From: Mixophyes australis | Taxonomy: Eukaryota > Chordata > Amphibia > Anura > Limnodynastidae | Direction of reading: 5' to 3' | Assembly: GCA_036250195.1 (NCBI GenBank) | Contig: JAVHZZ010000010.1 | Coordinates: 106,903,278 to 106,967,277, forward strand | Length of the DNA stretch: 64,000 bases | Part shown: in pieces, positions 46,953-57,683 of the stretch | Layout of the letters: every line of letters begins with the position of its first letter | Numbering within the stretch: the first letter of the stretch is position 1 | Program-made: the position numbers and the translations under genes | Notes under the pieces: generated by a model | Databases searched by the model: none | The model's input: only the letters and a program-made list of their open reading frames with translations | What the model was told of the DNA's origin: nothing

Positions 46953-49900
46953 GTCAATGGGGATTTGGCTGATTGTGAGAGGAACAGAAGCTAAAACCAA
47001 TGTGAATATCTGTTTAATATGTATTGTGTGTAATATTCTTCAAATAACCAAGTTGCTGACCCGTTAACTGCCTCTAACATTAAATCTGGCGGTAAGTAAA
47101 AAAAAATAAAAATTGATTATTGCAACCAATCAGGCTCAATAATTTTGGGGCATTCTAGAAACTGAAAGTAAACTTCTAATTGGTTCCTGTTGTCAGTGCC
47201 ACTCCCCTTTTTGTACCGATTTTAGTAGTTCTATCCCATTTTATGCACAGATGTTAAATTCAGACATTCAGCTCACAGTCGAAAAATGATAACGGTGAAT
47301 TAACCGGTACACGCGCTTCTGACAAGCGTTCGCTTTGCGTCAGTTTTGACTTTGCCTGCAGCGTTCATGATGCTGTTGTTCTGTATGTTGTGCTTCCGGG
47401 AGAGAAGTCCAAGGCTTTCTTTATACACAAAAAATGTATAGAGCCATAAGCCATAGATATCTCCTGCATTAGGCTAAGTTTTGCATTAAACCACAGTGCC
47501 TATAATTTTCGATCGGGACTACGGTGTCGGACAATTTAATACGCTCCAATAAGAGTAGCTTTTCGTAGGGTGACCCCGATGGCGTTAGCCGTTCTCCACT
47601 ATGGGAGGAGCATCGCAGGAGAGAGATATTCCTAACGACTGTAAAATGGCTTAGTGCATGCGCGTCCTAAGTTTGCGATTGAGATAAGGTGATATTTAAT
47701 GTGGGCCGTATGCTGCCATTCATAAATAGCCCCTAAACCTCGTCAGACCCCAGACATGACCCTTCCACATGATGCAAATGGGTCTGCCCCCAAACATAAC
47801 TCACTATCACAGTTACCTTGGCTGAAGGAATTAATTATTCTAAGATCAAGGAGTAAATGAATGGGCCGCCCTAGGCTAATACGCTCCTAGTGCACCCTCA
47901 GGCTAAAGGTGATAATTATCACGTCCTTAAATAAAAATCCAGCTCCCCCCCCCAGTATTTATGTATGTGTTTTCAAAATTCGGCTCCAGTTGGCTTTTTT
48001 AAACGGGTCACAGCATTTATTGTTGCTCGTTATAATTAAAACCTTGTAACGGAAATGAGGAGGGACAGAGCGTGTGATGGTTAGATGAGCGCTGTGATAC
48101 CTGCGCCTGTCGCTGTCTTTGATTCTCCTACTCACTTTATCTTAAGCGCCCGCTTGAGAATTGTCTTCAGTCTTCACCATGGGCATACGAGATTAAAACC
48201 TTGCTATTCTATCATGTCTTTATTTTTACTTTGAAGAACAACTTTTCTCTTCATTTTTAAAATTAGTTTCAGTTCATAGTTCTCAATGTCGCACCCGCAA
48301 AAATCTTGCGTCCCCCAAAAGCCTTGCGCCCTGCGCTGCTGCCTAGTCAGCCTATTGGATAATCAGGCCCTGGACATTCCTGCTCTGCGCTGAGACACTC
48401 CGGAGCCGCTACCTGGTGCTCTGTACGCCGCTGTAGCGATGATGATTTGTGTTGGATTGCAGAGCTCCTCTGTATAGTAACCATGAAAATCTGCTAGAAA
48501 AAATGTTGTCTGAAAGGATTTTCTTTTCTTTTTTTTTTTTTGTACAGTACATACACTCATTTTTTTTTGGGGGGTGAAGAGCTCAATTTGGAAGAGCATT
48601 AAGACACGAGGACATTTGTAGAAATGGTGCGAATGGTGTTGCAGCAAGAAATGATGGTGCTTCTTCTACGTTGTTTCTGGCGCAGAGTAGTGTGATTGCT
48701 TTAATGGCGCTGGTTTCGGAGCTGGCAGTTATTTTCCTGGCATGACCTTCCAGTGCCAAGTCACCAGATATCCTGCCCACCTGGTATGGTACATGTGGTT
48801 CTCTAGTCACCGCTGTAACAGCTGATGAGCTCTCTATTTACTTGTATAAATATCTCACGCTCTGCTCTAGTCCTCCGGGCGAGTTCTGTGGGTGATCTCG
48901 GATGAGAACAAGATGCTTTAATTACAGCTTCAAACAATGTGATCCATCCAGAGATAATATATCTCCTCTCCCAGGGAACGCACAGGATGCCCCCAGGACC
49001 GGTTTGACAAACACAACAACTTTTACAGGTCACATTCTTATGTACAGAACCCTCCGGCCCATAAAGGGCTCACCGTGTATGTTTCGTAAACCTTACATCA
49101 ACCTTGTAATTCTAAAAAACCCTTTGCATGCAAATAAAGACACGGAGACTTGAATAAGTTATAAAGGATTGCCAGAATTTTTATTATAATTTTAATTTAA
49201 ACTAGACATATGGTGGCGGAGAAAGGGCGCTGCCAAACAACTCTCAAGCTGACAAACACTATCACTAGTGGACTGGCGCAAACCGCCGTACGTCCACCAC
49301 CACAGGGAACAAATCCCATCATAACTTGCGCTGAGTTGGCGTCAGAGTGACTGCCCCTTTGAAAACTCACTCTGCCCTCCCTCACTGAGCCGGACAGGGA
49401 CCCTCCTCACCGAAGGGCCAAAAAGGGAGTTACTGGTGCCTCAACGGGGGGCAGTGACCTACGACAACTACCAATGCGCCCACAAATCAGCCGCTGAACG
49501 CAGTGCCTTCCTACCGCAACCTAACCGGACATACCCTACCAAAGGAGTGGGTGGGTAGGATCTCGTGCTGTGGAATGAACCAGACAGGAAGTGCAGCCTC
49601 CTATAACAATCAAGTTCCCTCCCACTGGATTACACATTGGTCGGGCCAACCCATTTTAACACCTTCAGGTCATTGTTCAGCTTACTACAAACCCTGTCGC
49701 CCTTTAAGTGCATTCGTCCTATTCAGCCTCATTTGTCATTATAATGATGTTTGTGACATTAATGACTTCAGTCACAGACAGACATCACCCCGATTCAGTC
49801 ACTGACGCTGTACTTGGGGTGTTATATGAACTACTCCCCTGGGGGCGTTCAGCTTTTCATTGTTTTACTCCCAAATTCTGCATTTATATGTAATCATTTT

Positions 49901-50008
49901 TACAGATCATCTTGTCAGTGATTAGTAAGTCTGGATCATCAGTATTGTCTATGTTTTGTGCTGGAAGGAATATCTTATTGTTTATAAATAAACTGGACCT
50001 GCCATATA
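46953..50008. other. 3 kb of intron, no gene seen
   Basis: No exon-like or structured sequence stands out. T tract at about 48526-48541; C tract at 47945-47953. A paired 'gttttaatcagattaaaacc'-type block recurs loosely near 37081-37170 and 48176-48250 ('taaaaccttgct', 'ctttgaagaacaactttt'), suggesting an old dispersed repeat. Confidence 0.4.
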
Positions 50009-50109
50009 GGGGCATATTTAACAAATCACGGTAGTGCACTATTGTGCACTTACCGTGGAATTAAAGTCCCGATGTGCCCTCCGCAAATTTATTAAAGGTG
50101 CATCGCAGC
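50009..50109 (-). mobile_element. Multi-hairpin MITE family B, copy 3, part 1
   Basis: Right-hand 101 bp of the family B element in reverse orientation: GGGGCATATTTAACAAAT, the 'gcactattgtgcacttaccg' hairpin, then 'ccgcaaatttatt'. It is cut at 50109 by the L1 and resumes at 56481. Without the L1 and one target copy the element is 621 bp, close to copy 2 (625 bp). Confidence 0.85.
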
Positions 50110-50847
50110 GGGGGGCGTGGCCTGGCGGAGCATGGTGTAGGTTGCAGATACCGGAGCTCCCCAGCCTAAATATCCTGATCGGACATCCTGATGGCCTGTA
50201 ACTCCCTCTTACCGCAATAATTTTGTGGGGGAACTGTCCTGGCACTAGCAGAGGCAAGTTTGGTGTATGTTGGAGGATCAGGGCGACTGTGAGAGGCACG
50301 AGTGACCGGAGCGCTGCTGAGGCGGAACCTGTTGGCGGGGAAAAGAGTGAGCTCTAGCTGGAGAGTAAAACACTGAAATACATACTTACCTGTTCAGAGT
50401 GGGGACAGCTGGCTCTGTAGAGAGAAGATATCTGGCAATTGGAAAGGAGTGGAAGGTCAGTACTCGGGTTCCCGCCGTGAAGTGGTTTGAGGCGCCATCT
50501 TGGGAGAGTATTGTCGGAGGGAGACAGAGTATATACATCTCTGTATGAGTAAAGGCTCAGCTGGTAAAACCTATGTGGTGTGGGACTGCTGTTTGTGCCA
50601 CAGTGAAGAGAATACTAGGTGTATCTGAAGGTTCTCCCTCTGTGAAGTGCCTGAATACAGGGGCTGCCTGAAAGTACATGTGTCTCAGTGATCACTTAAC
50701 ATAGTGCTTTTATCTACATTTGAGACATCCAGGGTGCTGTGGATTTGAGGACTGGGTGTTCTGCTATAACATCAAGTTTATAAGCTGAGCTGTAAGTGAA
50801 TAACCTAAGAGTGCAACTATCAACATCTGGGCATAGCAGGTGCCATC

Positions 50848-51735
50848 ATGGGAAAGCACGCTGCAAGTAACACTGCTGCCAGCAAGCTGGAGAAATATGC
50901 TCGCACTAATCCTGCTACAGCGGCAGGGGGAGCTCCTGCGTCTGAGCTGCGGGTACCCCAGTCTTCTACAGACGCAGAAATACCTGCTGATTCTACTCTT
51001 CAGGAGGTCCTGAAAGCCATTGCTGCCTCTGAAAAGAAGGTAATGGATAAAATCGGAGAAGTGCAGGTTGATTTGTCATTGATGCGGCAGGACTTTCAGA
51101 AAATTAGGGAACGTGTGTCGGAGACAGAGGCTCGCATATCTATACTTGAAGATACTACAGTCCCTTTACCGCAGAAGGTTGCCGGTCTGGAGGCTCAGAT
51201 GGTGTCAGTTAGACAGAAAATGTCAGATATGGAGGGTCGCCTCAGACGCAGTAACATTCGACTGGTGGGTCTCCCTGAGAAGGCGGAGGGAAATGCTCCG
51301 GAGACATTTCTTGAGAACTGGATGATCCAGCTATTCGGCAGAGAGGAGTTCACGGCCCAGTTTGCGGTGGAAAGGGCACATCGGATCCCGACACAGAGAC
51401 CACCTCCTGGTGCACAGCCGCGCACATTTATTGCCAAGATGTTGCATTATAAAGATCGGGATGCTATCCTGCGATTGGCTCGGATTAAGGGCCCCCTGAT
51501 GCATGAAAACCAGAGAGTTGCTGTATTTCCTGACTTTTCGGTGGATGTGCAAAAAAGCAGAGCACAATTTATACAGGTGAAACGTCGTCTTCGTGAAATG
51601 CAATTGCCATATGCTATGCTCTTCCCGGCAAGATTGAGGGTGATTGCAGATGGGACTACCCTTTTCTTTGGATCATCGTCTGAGGCGACTCACTGGCTGG
51701 ATAGGAGAGCTCCTAGTGGTCTTCGTCCGGATTGA
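50848..51735 (+). CDS. L1 ORF1 protein (RNA-binding chaperone), 295 aa
   Basis: L1 ORF1p binds its own RNA as a trimer and forms the retrotransposition particle. Visible parts: a low-complexity Ala/Thr-rich N terminus (1-48), a coiled coil with heptad spacing at about 51-134, an RRM-like domain beginning RRSNIRLVGLPE (133-144), the family signature VERAHRIP (174-181) and RTFIAKMLHYKDR (192-204), and a C-terminal domain from about 212 (GPLMHENQRVAVFPDFS). The ATG at 50848 has A at -3. The length is close to other vertebrate L1 ORF1 proteins. No frameshift or stop is present. Confidence 0.93.
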   Translation: MGKHAASNTAASKLEKYARTNPATAAGGAPASELRVPQSSTDAEIPADSTLQEVLKAIAASEKKVMDKIGEVQVDLSLMRQDFQKIRERVSETEARISILEDTTVPLPQKVAGLEAQMVSVRQKMSDMEGRLRRSNIRLVGLPEKAEGNAPETFLENWMIQLFGREEFTAQFAVERAHRIPTQRPPPGAQPRTFIAKMLHYKDRDAILRLARIKGPLMHENQRVAVFPDFSVDVQKSRAQFIQVKRRLREMQLPYAMLFPARLRVIADGTTLFFGSSSEATHWLDRRAPSGLRPD

Positions 51736-52370
51736 AGATGCTCCTGGTGATGTATTGGTCTATTGAACTGAGATGATACCACTAAGGACTATGTGCCTTT
51801 GATAGCTATAATGTTTTGGATAATATATATCACTTGGATGTATGTTTATATAAAATTGAAATACTGTCATTAATACTGTAGGTATTTGGATACTTATATG
51901 TTATGTATAAGGTGATAGCATTTGAAACTGCTGAATCCTGTTGTCGGTGCTAATAGATAGGAGGGTTAGGGGAGTACTAGGGGAAAATCTATGGGTTGGG
52001 GAGCTTCCCTTGCTTAAAGGGTCGCGGTCTCCCTCTTCTTTTTTTTCGGTGCATATAGGTATCTCCATAAGTTCGGGGAGATAGGTGTGTGCGTTGTCTA
52101 AGGAGATGAGGGATAGTTATAAGGGGATCCAGGTATGTCTGAGTTGGGGGTGGATATACGGGGAGGGGGGTTGTTTGAATAGGGTAGGGAGGGATGAGTT
52201 CTTACAATACAGTGACAAGTATGGTACTTTATCTTTATACAAATGCTTTTGGATGTTGAGACTGTCTATCTTGGTAAATGCTAATGTGGTTGGTTGGTGG
52301 CTGGGTGTCTGCCTGGGCTGGAAGGGGTTGACGGTTATGGTAAGATGCTTCATGTGTATTCCCTTGTGCT
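51736..52370 (+). other. L1 inter-ORF region
   Basis: 635 bp with no conserved ORF. A 102-codon frame at 52085-52393 overlaps the ORF2 start in another phase and has no domain. The spacer is long compared with mammalian L1 (tens of bp), so ORF2 translation would need re-initiation over a distance or another start. Confidence 0.6.
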
Positions 52371-55300
52371 ATGGCGACTGGGAAGGTGAATAAGGGGTCT
52401 ATAAAAATCCTGACCTGGAATGTACGTGGTCTAAACGATAAAATTAAACGGTCTTTGGTCATATCCCAATTGAAAAAGTATGAGGCAGATGTTATATGTT
52501 TGACTGAAACTCATTTAGTGGGAGGCAAAGTGTTGGCCCTTAAGAAACCGTGGGTTGGATGGGCATATCATGCTACTCATACGGGCCATTCTAGAGGGGT
52601 ATCTCTCCTTATACGAAAGAAAGTAAATTTTATTCTGGAAGTGGTGGAGTCGGATCCATTAGGTCGATATGTTTTTGTAAGGGGCTGCTTCGATTCCAAA
52701 CGTATAAACCTGCTATCAGTCTATATCCCCCCTCCCTATAGTGGTGAGGTCCTAAAAAAGTGCAGTGATTTTATTTCTCTGTCTCCTGATACTCCAGTGA
52801 TCTGCTGTGGGGATTTCAATAATGTGTTGGATTCTAATGTTGACAGGTGGAGGGAGGTGGGGGACAATACACATGCTAAGAGATCAAAGTTTGCTGATTT
52901 GGTGGCAGAAATGGGTTTGGTGGATGTGTGGCGCCTGAGGCATCCGGCAGAGGTTTGTTTCTCATGTTTCTCCACCTCATATAACGCCTTCTCCCGAATT
53001 GATCTAGGACTTGTATCGGGGGAACTGCTGCCGGCTGTCTCTGGTGTCGCATATTTGCCAAGGGGAATTTCAGATCACTCTCCATTGATATTAACTGTTG
53101 AACTTAATGTTTCCCGAGGTCAAGCATTCTGGAGGCTTAACCCCTTTTGGTTGACATTATTACAGGATGGAAATATTTTAGAGTCCCAATGGGAGGAGTA
53201 CTTTGCTACCAATGTGGATACAGCAGCCCTGTCTGTCGTTTGGGATTCCTTTAAGGCGTTTTTAAGAGGCTCTTTAATTAGAAGCATCAACTGTTTCAAG
53301 AGAGAATCTAGGCTGAAAGGCGATAGATTGGAAAAAGAGGTTGTGCGGTTGGAGGAAGTATATCTCTCTTCTCATGCGGTTTCTGATAGGGTGGCTTGGT
53401 TAACAGTACAGAGAGAGTGGTCGGATTATTTGCTAGATAAATCAAGGCGTAAGTTGTTATTTGCTAAACATACACAATACTTTGAAGCAGATAAGTGTGG
53501 TAGGTTTTTAGCTTATTTAGCTAGGTCTGAAAGGGCGGCGACTGTAGTGGCGGGGATTACTGATACTTTGGGTGTCGTACATACCGTGACTGAAGAGATT
53601 AGTGATGTTTTCTATACGTATTTCAAAGAGGCTTATACGTCAAGAGCTGAGTACTCAGACTCTGATTTAGATACGTTTCTGGCGGCTGTTTCCATACCCG
53701 AACTGAGTATAGATGGTAGAGAAAGTTTGGAATTGTCAATTTCTGATGAGGAGATTGTAGCTGCAATATCATCGTTCCCAAATGGTAGGGCTTCGGGCAT
53801 AGATGGGATACCCATAGAGCTGTATAAGAAACATTTGGGGTTTTTTGTGCCTCGCCTGAAGGACATGTTTACAAGTTTTAGAGATCAGGGGTGTGTGTCT
53901 CCGTCTATGTCTGAAGCCATTATAGTTCTTATCCCTAAAACGGGAAAGGATCCCTTATTTCCAGAATCATACAGACCGATATCGTTACTGGCAACGGATA
54001 TTAAGATTTTAGCAAAAATGTTGGCGACACGGTTGAACCGGGTGATTAGTGAGATAGTGCATCCTGATCAAACCGGTTTTATGCCAGGAAAATCTACGGC
54101 CATAAATCTGCGAAGGCTTTTTTGTCATTTACAGTTGCCCCATCCTGCGGAGGAGGAGGCGGTGGTGGTGTCCTTGGACGCTGCTAGGGCCTTTGACTCT
54201 GTGGAGTGGAGGTACCTGTGGGCGGTGCTTTTGAAATTTGGGTTTGGACCGTTTTTTATTCAGTGGATTGGACTTTTGTATTCTTGTCCTACAGCTAGAG
54301 TCTGTGTAAATGGCTTTATGTCCCGCCAGTTTGTTATGGGCAGAGGTACCAGACAGGGATGTCCCCTGTCCCCTGCTCTGTTTGCCCTTGCCATAGAGCC
54401 ATTGGCATGTGTAGTGAGAATGCAGCCAGATATTACTGGTTTAAGGATGGGCTGCAGGACGGACAAGATTGCCCTTTATGCAGATGATATGCTACTTTTT
54501 TTGTCATATCCTGATAAATCGTTGCCAAATCTACTCCATGTGGTCTCGGTGTTCGGCAGATACTCGGGACTTTTGATTAACTGGGATAAATCTAGCGTAA
54601 CTCCGATCAGGGGAACCTGCCCTACGGGCCAAGTTCTGCAGACTTCTCTTAAATGGGTTCCGGTATTTAAATATCTTGGTATCTGGATTTCTAGTGATAT
54701 GGGTCAGTATATTCAGCGTAATGTTCAACCTCAGATTGATTATCTTAAAAGCCGAGTTGGGGTGTGGAAGCAGCTGCCACTGTCGGTCACAGGTAGAATT
54801 AATCTGGTCAAAATGATAGTTCAACCAAAGTTTCTGTATGTTTTGCAGCAGTCGCCGGTCTATATCCCCCATAGTACATTCCGTTACATAGAACGTCTTA
54901 TGGCCTCTTTGGTATGGGCGGGCAGGAGGGCAAAAGTTAAACTCACTACTTTATATCGTACTCGAGGATCGGGGGGCTTGGCTTTGCCGAATCTACGGCT
55001 TTATTATTTTTCCTCCCAGTTAGCACATATTGAAATTTGGTTTAGGTCAAGGCTGGGTCTAGACTTGCATGATTTTTTGGTTTCTGAGACAGGATCTAGT
55101 CATACACGTGTGCAGTTTCTTCTGGCCGGAAGAAAGGTTGGGAGGGACCCCCCTTTATTAATACAGGCCATGAAGGTTTGGAGATTGTCGTCCCAGATTG
55201 GAGGGGGATTGGACCTAGATCCATGCACTCCACTATGGGACAATTTGGATTTTGGAGAACTGATTAAGATGGAGGGGGCTGGAGCTTGGCGGAACTACAA

Positions 55301-56162
55301 TATAACACACATTGGACAATTGTATGACAACGGTATATTATATTCATTTGAACAACTTCAGACACTACATGAACTACCTAGGGGTTACTTTTATAGATAT
55401 TTGCAATTAAGACATGCTCTGGCCTCGCAGTTTCGGGAAGCTACCCCGAGCTTTAACGCAGATTCCTTAAGGGTGCAACTGTCAAGGTTGGGCCATAGGC
55501 GGAAAATTTCTTTTTTGTACTCAATTTTGGTGGAAGGATCTGGCGAAGGGGGCTTGCCGGAGCTGCGATGCAGGTGGGAGGGGGACCTGGGGCGTCTTAG
55601 TGATAAGGCATGGGGTATGGTGTTATGTAGCCCAAAGGAGGTCATCACATCAATTAGATTTCGCCAAGTTCAATTTTTTCTGTTACACAGAGCATATCTC
55701 ACCCCTCTTCGGCTTTCTAAGTTCAGTGGTGGTCAGAAAGTGTTGTGTCCCAAATGTAGGAGCGAGGAGGGGGGCTTCTGGCATATGCTTTGGGAGTGTC
55801 CGCTGGTTTCATCCTTTTGGGGAGAAGTGGAGGACTGTATTAAAAGATTGGAGGTGGGAGTGATTGCCTTGAGTCCAAAGCTCTGTATATTCGGTTTAGG
55901 CCTGAACAAAAAAACTCATAGACTCATTAGATTGCTTATCAATACGTTACTCATGCTGGCAAAGGTAGTGATAGCTAGGAAATGGATGGCACCAGAAGCT
56001 CCAACATTGAATAGCTGGATTGAACTTGTTAACGATACAGTTGGCCATGAAAGGTTCATGTATACCAGCAGGAATTTGGTGGATAAATATGAAAGAATAT
56101 GGTATAGATGGAGGATATCCCCGTATGTCACGGAGGGATTGAGGGAAGTGGAACTCTCCTGA
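52371..56162 (+). CDS. L1 ORF2: endonuclease-reverse transcriptase, 1263 aa
   Basis: Nicks target DNA and reverse transcribes the element RNA onto it. The N-terminal APE-type endonuclease has the expected residues: Asn17 (TWNVRG), Glu46 (LTETH), Asp148/Asn150 (CCGDFNN), Asp211 (RIDLG) and Ser234-Asp235-His236 (GISDHSP). The reverse transcriptase has SYRPISLLATDIKILAK before motif A, catalytic Asp603 (SLDAARAFD), GCPLSPALFALAIEPL, and Tyr703-Ala-Asp-Asp706. The C terminus has a CX2CX8HX4C knuckle (Cys1126, Cys1129, His1138, Cys1143). There is no RNase H domain. All catalytic residues inspected are intact, so the protein could be active. Confidence 0.97.
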   Translation: MATGKVNKGSIKILTWNVRGLNDKIKRSLVISQLKKYEADVICLTETHLVGGKVLALKKPWVGWAYHATHTGHSRGVSLLIRKKVNFILEVVESDPLGRYVFVRGCFDSKRINLLSVYIPPPYSGEVLKKCSDFISLSPDTPVICCGDFNNVLDSNVDRWREVGDNTHAKRSKFADLVAEMGLVDVWRLRHPAEVCFSCFSTSYNAFSRIDLGLVSGELLPAVSGVAYLPRGISDHSPLILTVELNVSRGQAFWRLNPFWLTLLQDGNILESQWEEYFATNVDTAALSVVWDSFKAFLRGSLIRSINCFKRESRLKGDRLEKEVVRLEEVYLSSHAVSDRVAWLTVQREWSDYLLDKSRRKLLFAKHTQYFEADKCGRFLAYLARSERAATVVAGITDTLGVVHTVTEEISDVFYTYFKEAYTSRAEYSDSDLDTFLAAVSIPELSIDGRESLELSISDEEIVAAISSFPNGRASGIDGIPIELYKKHLGFFVPRLKDMFTSFRDQGCVSPSMSEAIIVLIPKTGKDPLFPESYRPISLLATDIKILAKMLATRLNRVISEIVHPDQTGFMPGKSTAINLRRLFCHLQLPHPAEEEAVVVSLDAARAFDSVEWRYLWAVLLKFGFGPFFIQWIGLLYSCPTARVCVNGFMSRQFVMGRGTRQGCPLSPALFALAIEPLACVVRMQPDITGLRMGCRTDKIALYADDMLLFLSYPDKSLPNLLHVVSVFGRYSGLLINWDKSSVTPIRGTCPTGQVLQTSLKWVPVFKYLGIWISSDMGQYIQRNVQPQIDYLKSRVGVWKQLPLSVTGRINLVKMIVQPKFLYVLQQSPVYIPHSTFRYIERLMASLVWAGRRAKVKLTTLYRTRGSGGLALPNLRLYYFSSQLAHIEIWFRSRLGLDLHDFLVSETGSSHTRVQFLLAGRKVGRDPPLLIQAMKVWRLSSQIGGGLDLDPCTPLWDNLDFGELIKMEGAGAWRNYNITHIGQLYDNGILYSFEQLQTLHELPRGYFYRYLQLRHALASQFREATPSFNADSLRVQLSRLGHRRKISFLYSILVEGSGEGGLPELRCRWEGDLGRLSDKAWGMVLCSPKEVITSIRFRQVQFFLLHRAYLTPLRLSKFSGGQKVLCPKCRSEEGGFWHMLWECPLVSSFWGEVEDCIKRLEVGVIALSPKLCIFGLGLNKKTHRLIRLLINTLLMLAKVVIARKWMAPEAPTLNSWIELVNDTVGHERFMYTSRNLVDKYERIWYRWRISPYVTEGLREVELS

Positions 56163-56464
56163 TTGAAGCTTGGGGCAGACATCCAGCCACCTATTATGTT
56201 ATTAAGATCAATGACTGTATCATGTATTACCAAAGCGGTACCATTATTTCACTATATCTGGGAAAAAAAGAAAAAATGTATATATCTTTACTTGGAAATG
56301 TGAATGTTAATATTTTTTTGTTTTTTCTAATTGCATGGTGTATAAATACTTGACAATGCTTGTAACACTGTATGGGGTATAGTTGGGGGGATAGCCTACT
56401 GTGATGGGCTTTTTTGTTGTTTAAAGGAAAAAAATACAATAAAATTTTACCTGATTTAAAAAAA

Positions 56465-57000
56465 AAAGGTGCATCGCAGCAGATATCATGGATATCTGCT
56501 GCTTTGCACTCCTGATCGTTTTTGCGAGCAGTCACCATTCAACAGAATGGTGACTGCTCCTGGCCGCAATCTAACAAGTCCCGAAAAAATATTTTTTTTG
56601 AGAACTTGTCTTGATAATGTACGTCAGCTGAGGCTGGCGTACATCATCCGAATTGAAGAAATCCACTGCTGTCAGCTCTGCTCCGAAGAGCAGAGCTGGA
56701 CAGCGCATGTGTGGAGGGATCACATGATCCCTCCCTGTCACTCAGCGTGGGGACTTTGTGCACATGTGCACTGCACATGCGCAATTAAAGGAAGAAGAGG
56801 AACGAAGAGGAGATCCCGAGACAGCGCGTCCGAAGAGGGGGGTAAGTGTGATTTTTTTCTATCACAGAAACGGCAGTTTTTCGGAACTGCTGTTTCTGTG
56901 TTCCCTTTTTAATAAATGTGAGAAATAGTTCAATCCTTATCCTTGCGATAAGGATTGATAACTATTTCTCACTTTTGCCGATTAATGATAAATGTGCCCC
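56465..57000 (-). mobile_element. Multi-hairpin MITE family B, copy 3, part 2
   Basis: Continuation of 50009-50109 after the L1, beginning with the second copy of the 16-bp duplication. It carries the hairpins in reverse order ('gcagcagatatcatggat', 'gagcagtcaccattcaacag', 'agctctgctccgaagagcag', 'ggagggatcacatgatccct', 'aaacggcagtttttcgg', 'tcaatccttatccttgcgat') and ends 'aaatgtgcccc'. On the DKK3 sense strand it contains a donor-like GGGGGTAAGTGTG at about 56837. The 147-residue frame at 56469-56912 is an artefact of the hairpins. Confidence 0.85.
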
Positions 57001-57265
57001 AAAGTATTGAAAAACTTAACGCCGCTCCGTAGCGTGAACCTCTCACCCTCATATAAAGATTTAAATCCTCAAATAAGGATGCAGAGATTACAGAGTGGAT
57101 CTTTAATAATGAACTTTTGTGTTCTGTCCATATAAAAAAAAAAGCCATCTTGAATTTTATTAGGATGTGGTTATATATTATTATATAACAAGATATATTG
57201 GTCTTTGGTTCTATTATGAAATGATTTTGTGAGCTCTTGTGTCACATGATGATGTTTTATTTCAG
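57001..57265. other. DKK3: End of DKK3 intron 2
   Basis: Non-coding; ends with branch/pyrimidine region 'tgatgatgttttatttcag' as the acceptor of exon 3 (AG 57264-57265). Confidence 0.7.
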
Positions 57266-57394
57266 ATGGAGGAGGAGGAGATCGCGGCGGACAAGGCGGC
57301 CTTGAAGGACCTCCCACCTAATTATCATAACGAGTCGATAAAAGAGAGGAAGGTGGGAAACGACACCATACTGACCAGGCAGGAGATTGACAAG
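57266..57394 (+). CDS. DKK3: DKK3 coding exon 3 (residues 82-124)
   Basis: A 129-bp exon between acceptor tttcag|ATG and donor GACAAG|GTATTT, phase 0 at both ends, so the ATG at its start is internal methionine 82. It continues the acidic run (MEEEEIAADKAALKDL), then LPPNYHNES and KVGNDTILTRQEIDK, which align with the human LPPSYHNET and KVGNNTIHVHREIHK blocks. It has two N-glycosylation sequons, Asn103 (NES) and Asn113 (NDT), with the same 10-residue spacing as in human DKK3. The frame continues into the intron to 57457, which is not coding. Confidence 0.93.
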
Positions 57395-57683
57395 GTATTT
57401 CTAATAAGAGCGGGTCACATGATCTATAAGGGGTGTGGTCAGTATGTAAAGTTATAACCGGTTATCCTTTAAATATAAACTGCTTCATTTCCTCCCAATC
57501 GTTAACTTTAACTATGACATAAACCAGCGGTATGAGGTGGTGGTTTGTTCCATCCAGAAATATATTTGCGTTTTCCCTGGTAACAGACGAAACTCTGATG
57601 GAAATAAATAAATGTAATGATAATTATTAATTGGCCTTTGAACTGTCCTCTCACTGGATAATATCATTTCTATCTCTCTGCAG
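57395..57683. other. DKK3: DKK3 intron 3 (289 bp)
   Basis: A short intron with donor GTATTT and acceptor 'tctatctctctgcag'. No repeat is present. Confidence 0.85.

Larger units (their letters stand above)
50110..56464 (+). mobile_element. Full-length L1-type LINE, both ORFs intact
   Basis: A 6.36-kb non-LTR retrotransposon in the same direction as DKK3, within intron 2. It has a 5' UTR of 738 bp starting ggggggcgtggcctggcgg, ORF1 (50848-51735), a 635-bp inter-ORF region, ORF2 (52371-56162), a short 3' UTR with AATAAA at 56438-56443 and an A tail. The 16-bp direct repeat AAAGGTGCATCGCAGC (50094-50109 and 56465-56480) is an exact target duplication. The implied bottom-strand nick CTTT/AATA fits the L1 endonuclease preference. 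Perfect duplication plus two open frames indicate a recent insertion. The two-ORF layout and amphibian context suggest the L1/Tx1 group. Confidence 0.95.

Noticed and set aside
50039..50299. Antisense 86-residue frame at the L1 5' end as a real gene
   Set aside because: It crosses the junction between the MITE and the L1. I kept only the antisense splice donor as an observation.
56469..56912. 147-residue frame after the L1
   Set aside because: It lies inside the multi-hairpin MITE; similar frames at 27906-28292 and 33034-33276 come from the same hairpins.
57266..57268. ATG at the start of exon 3 as a translation start
   Set aside because: It follows directly on an acceptor and aligns with an internal position of DKK3, with the acidic run continuing from exon 2.
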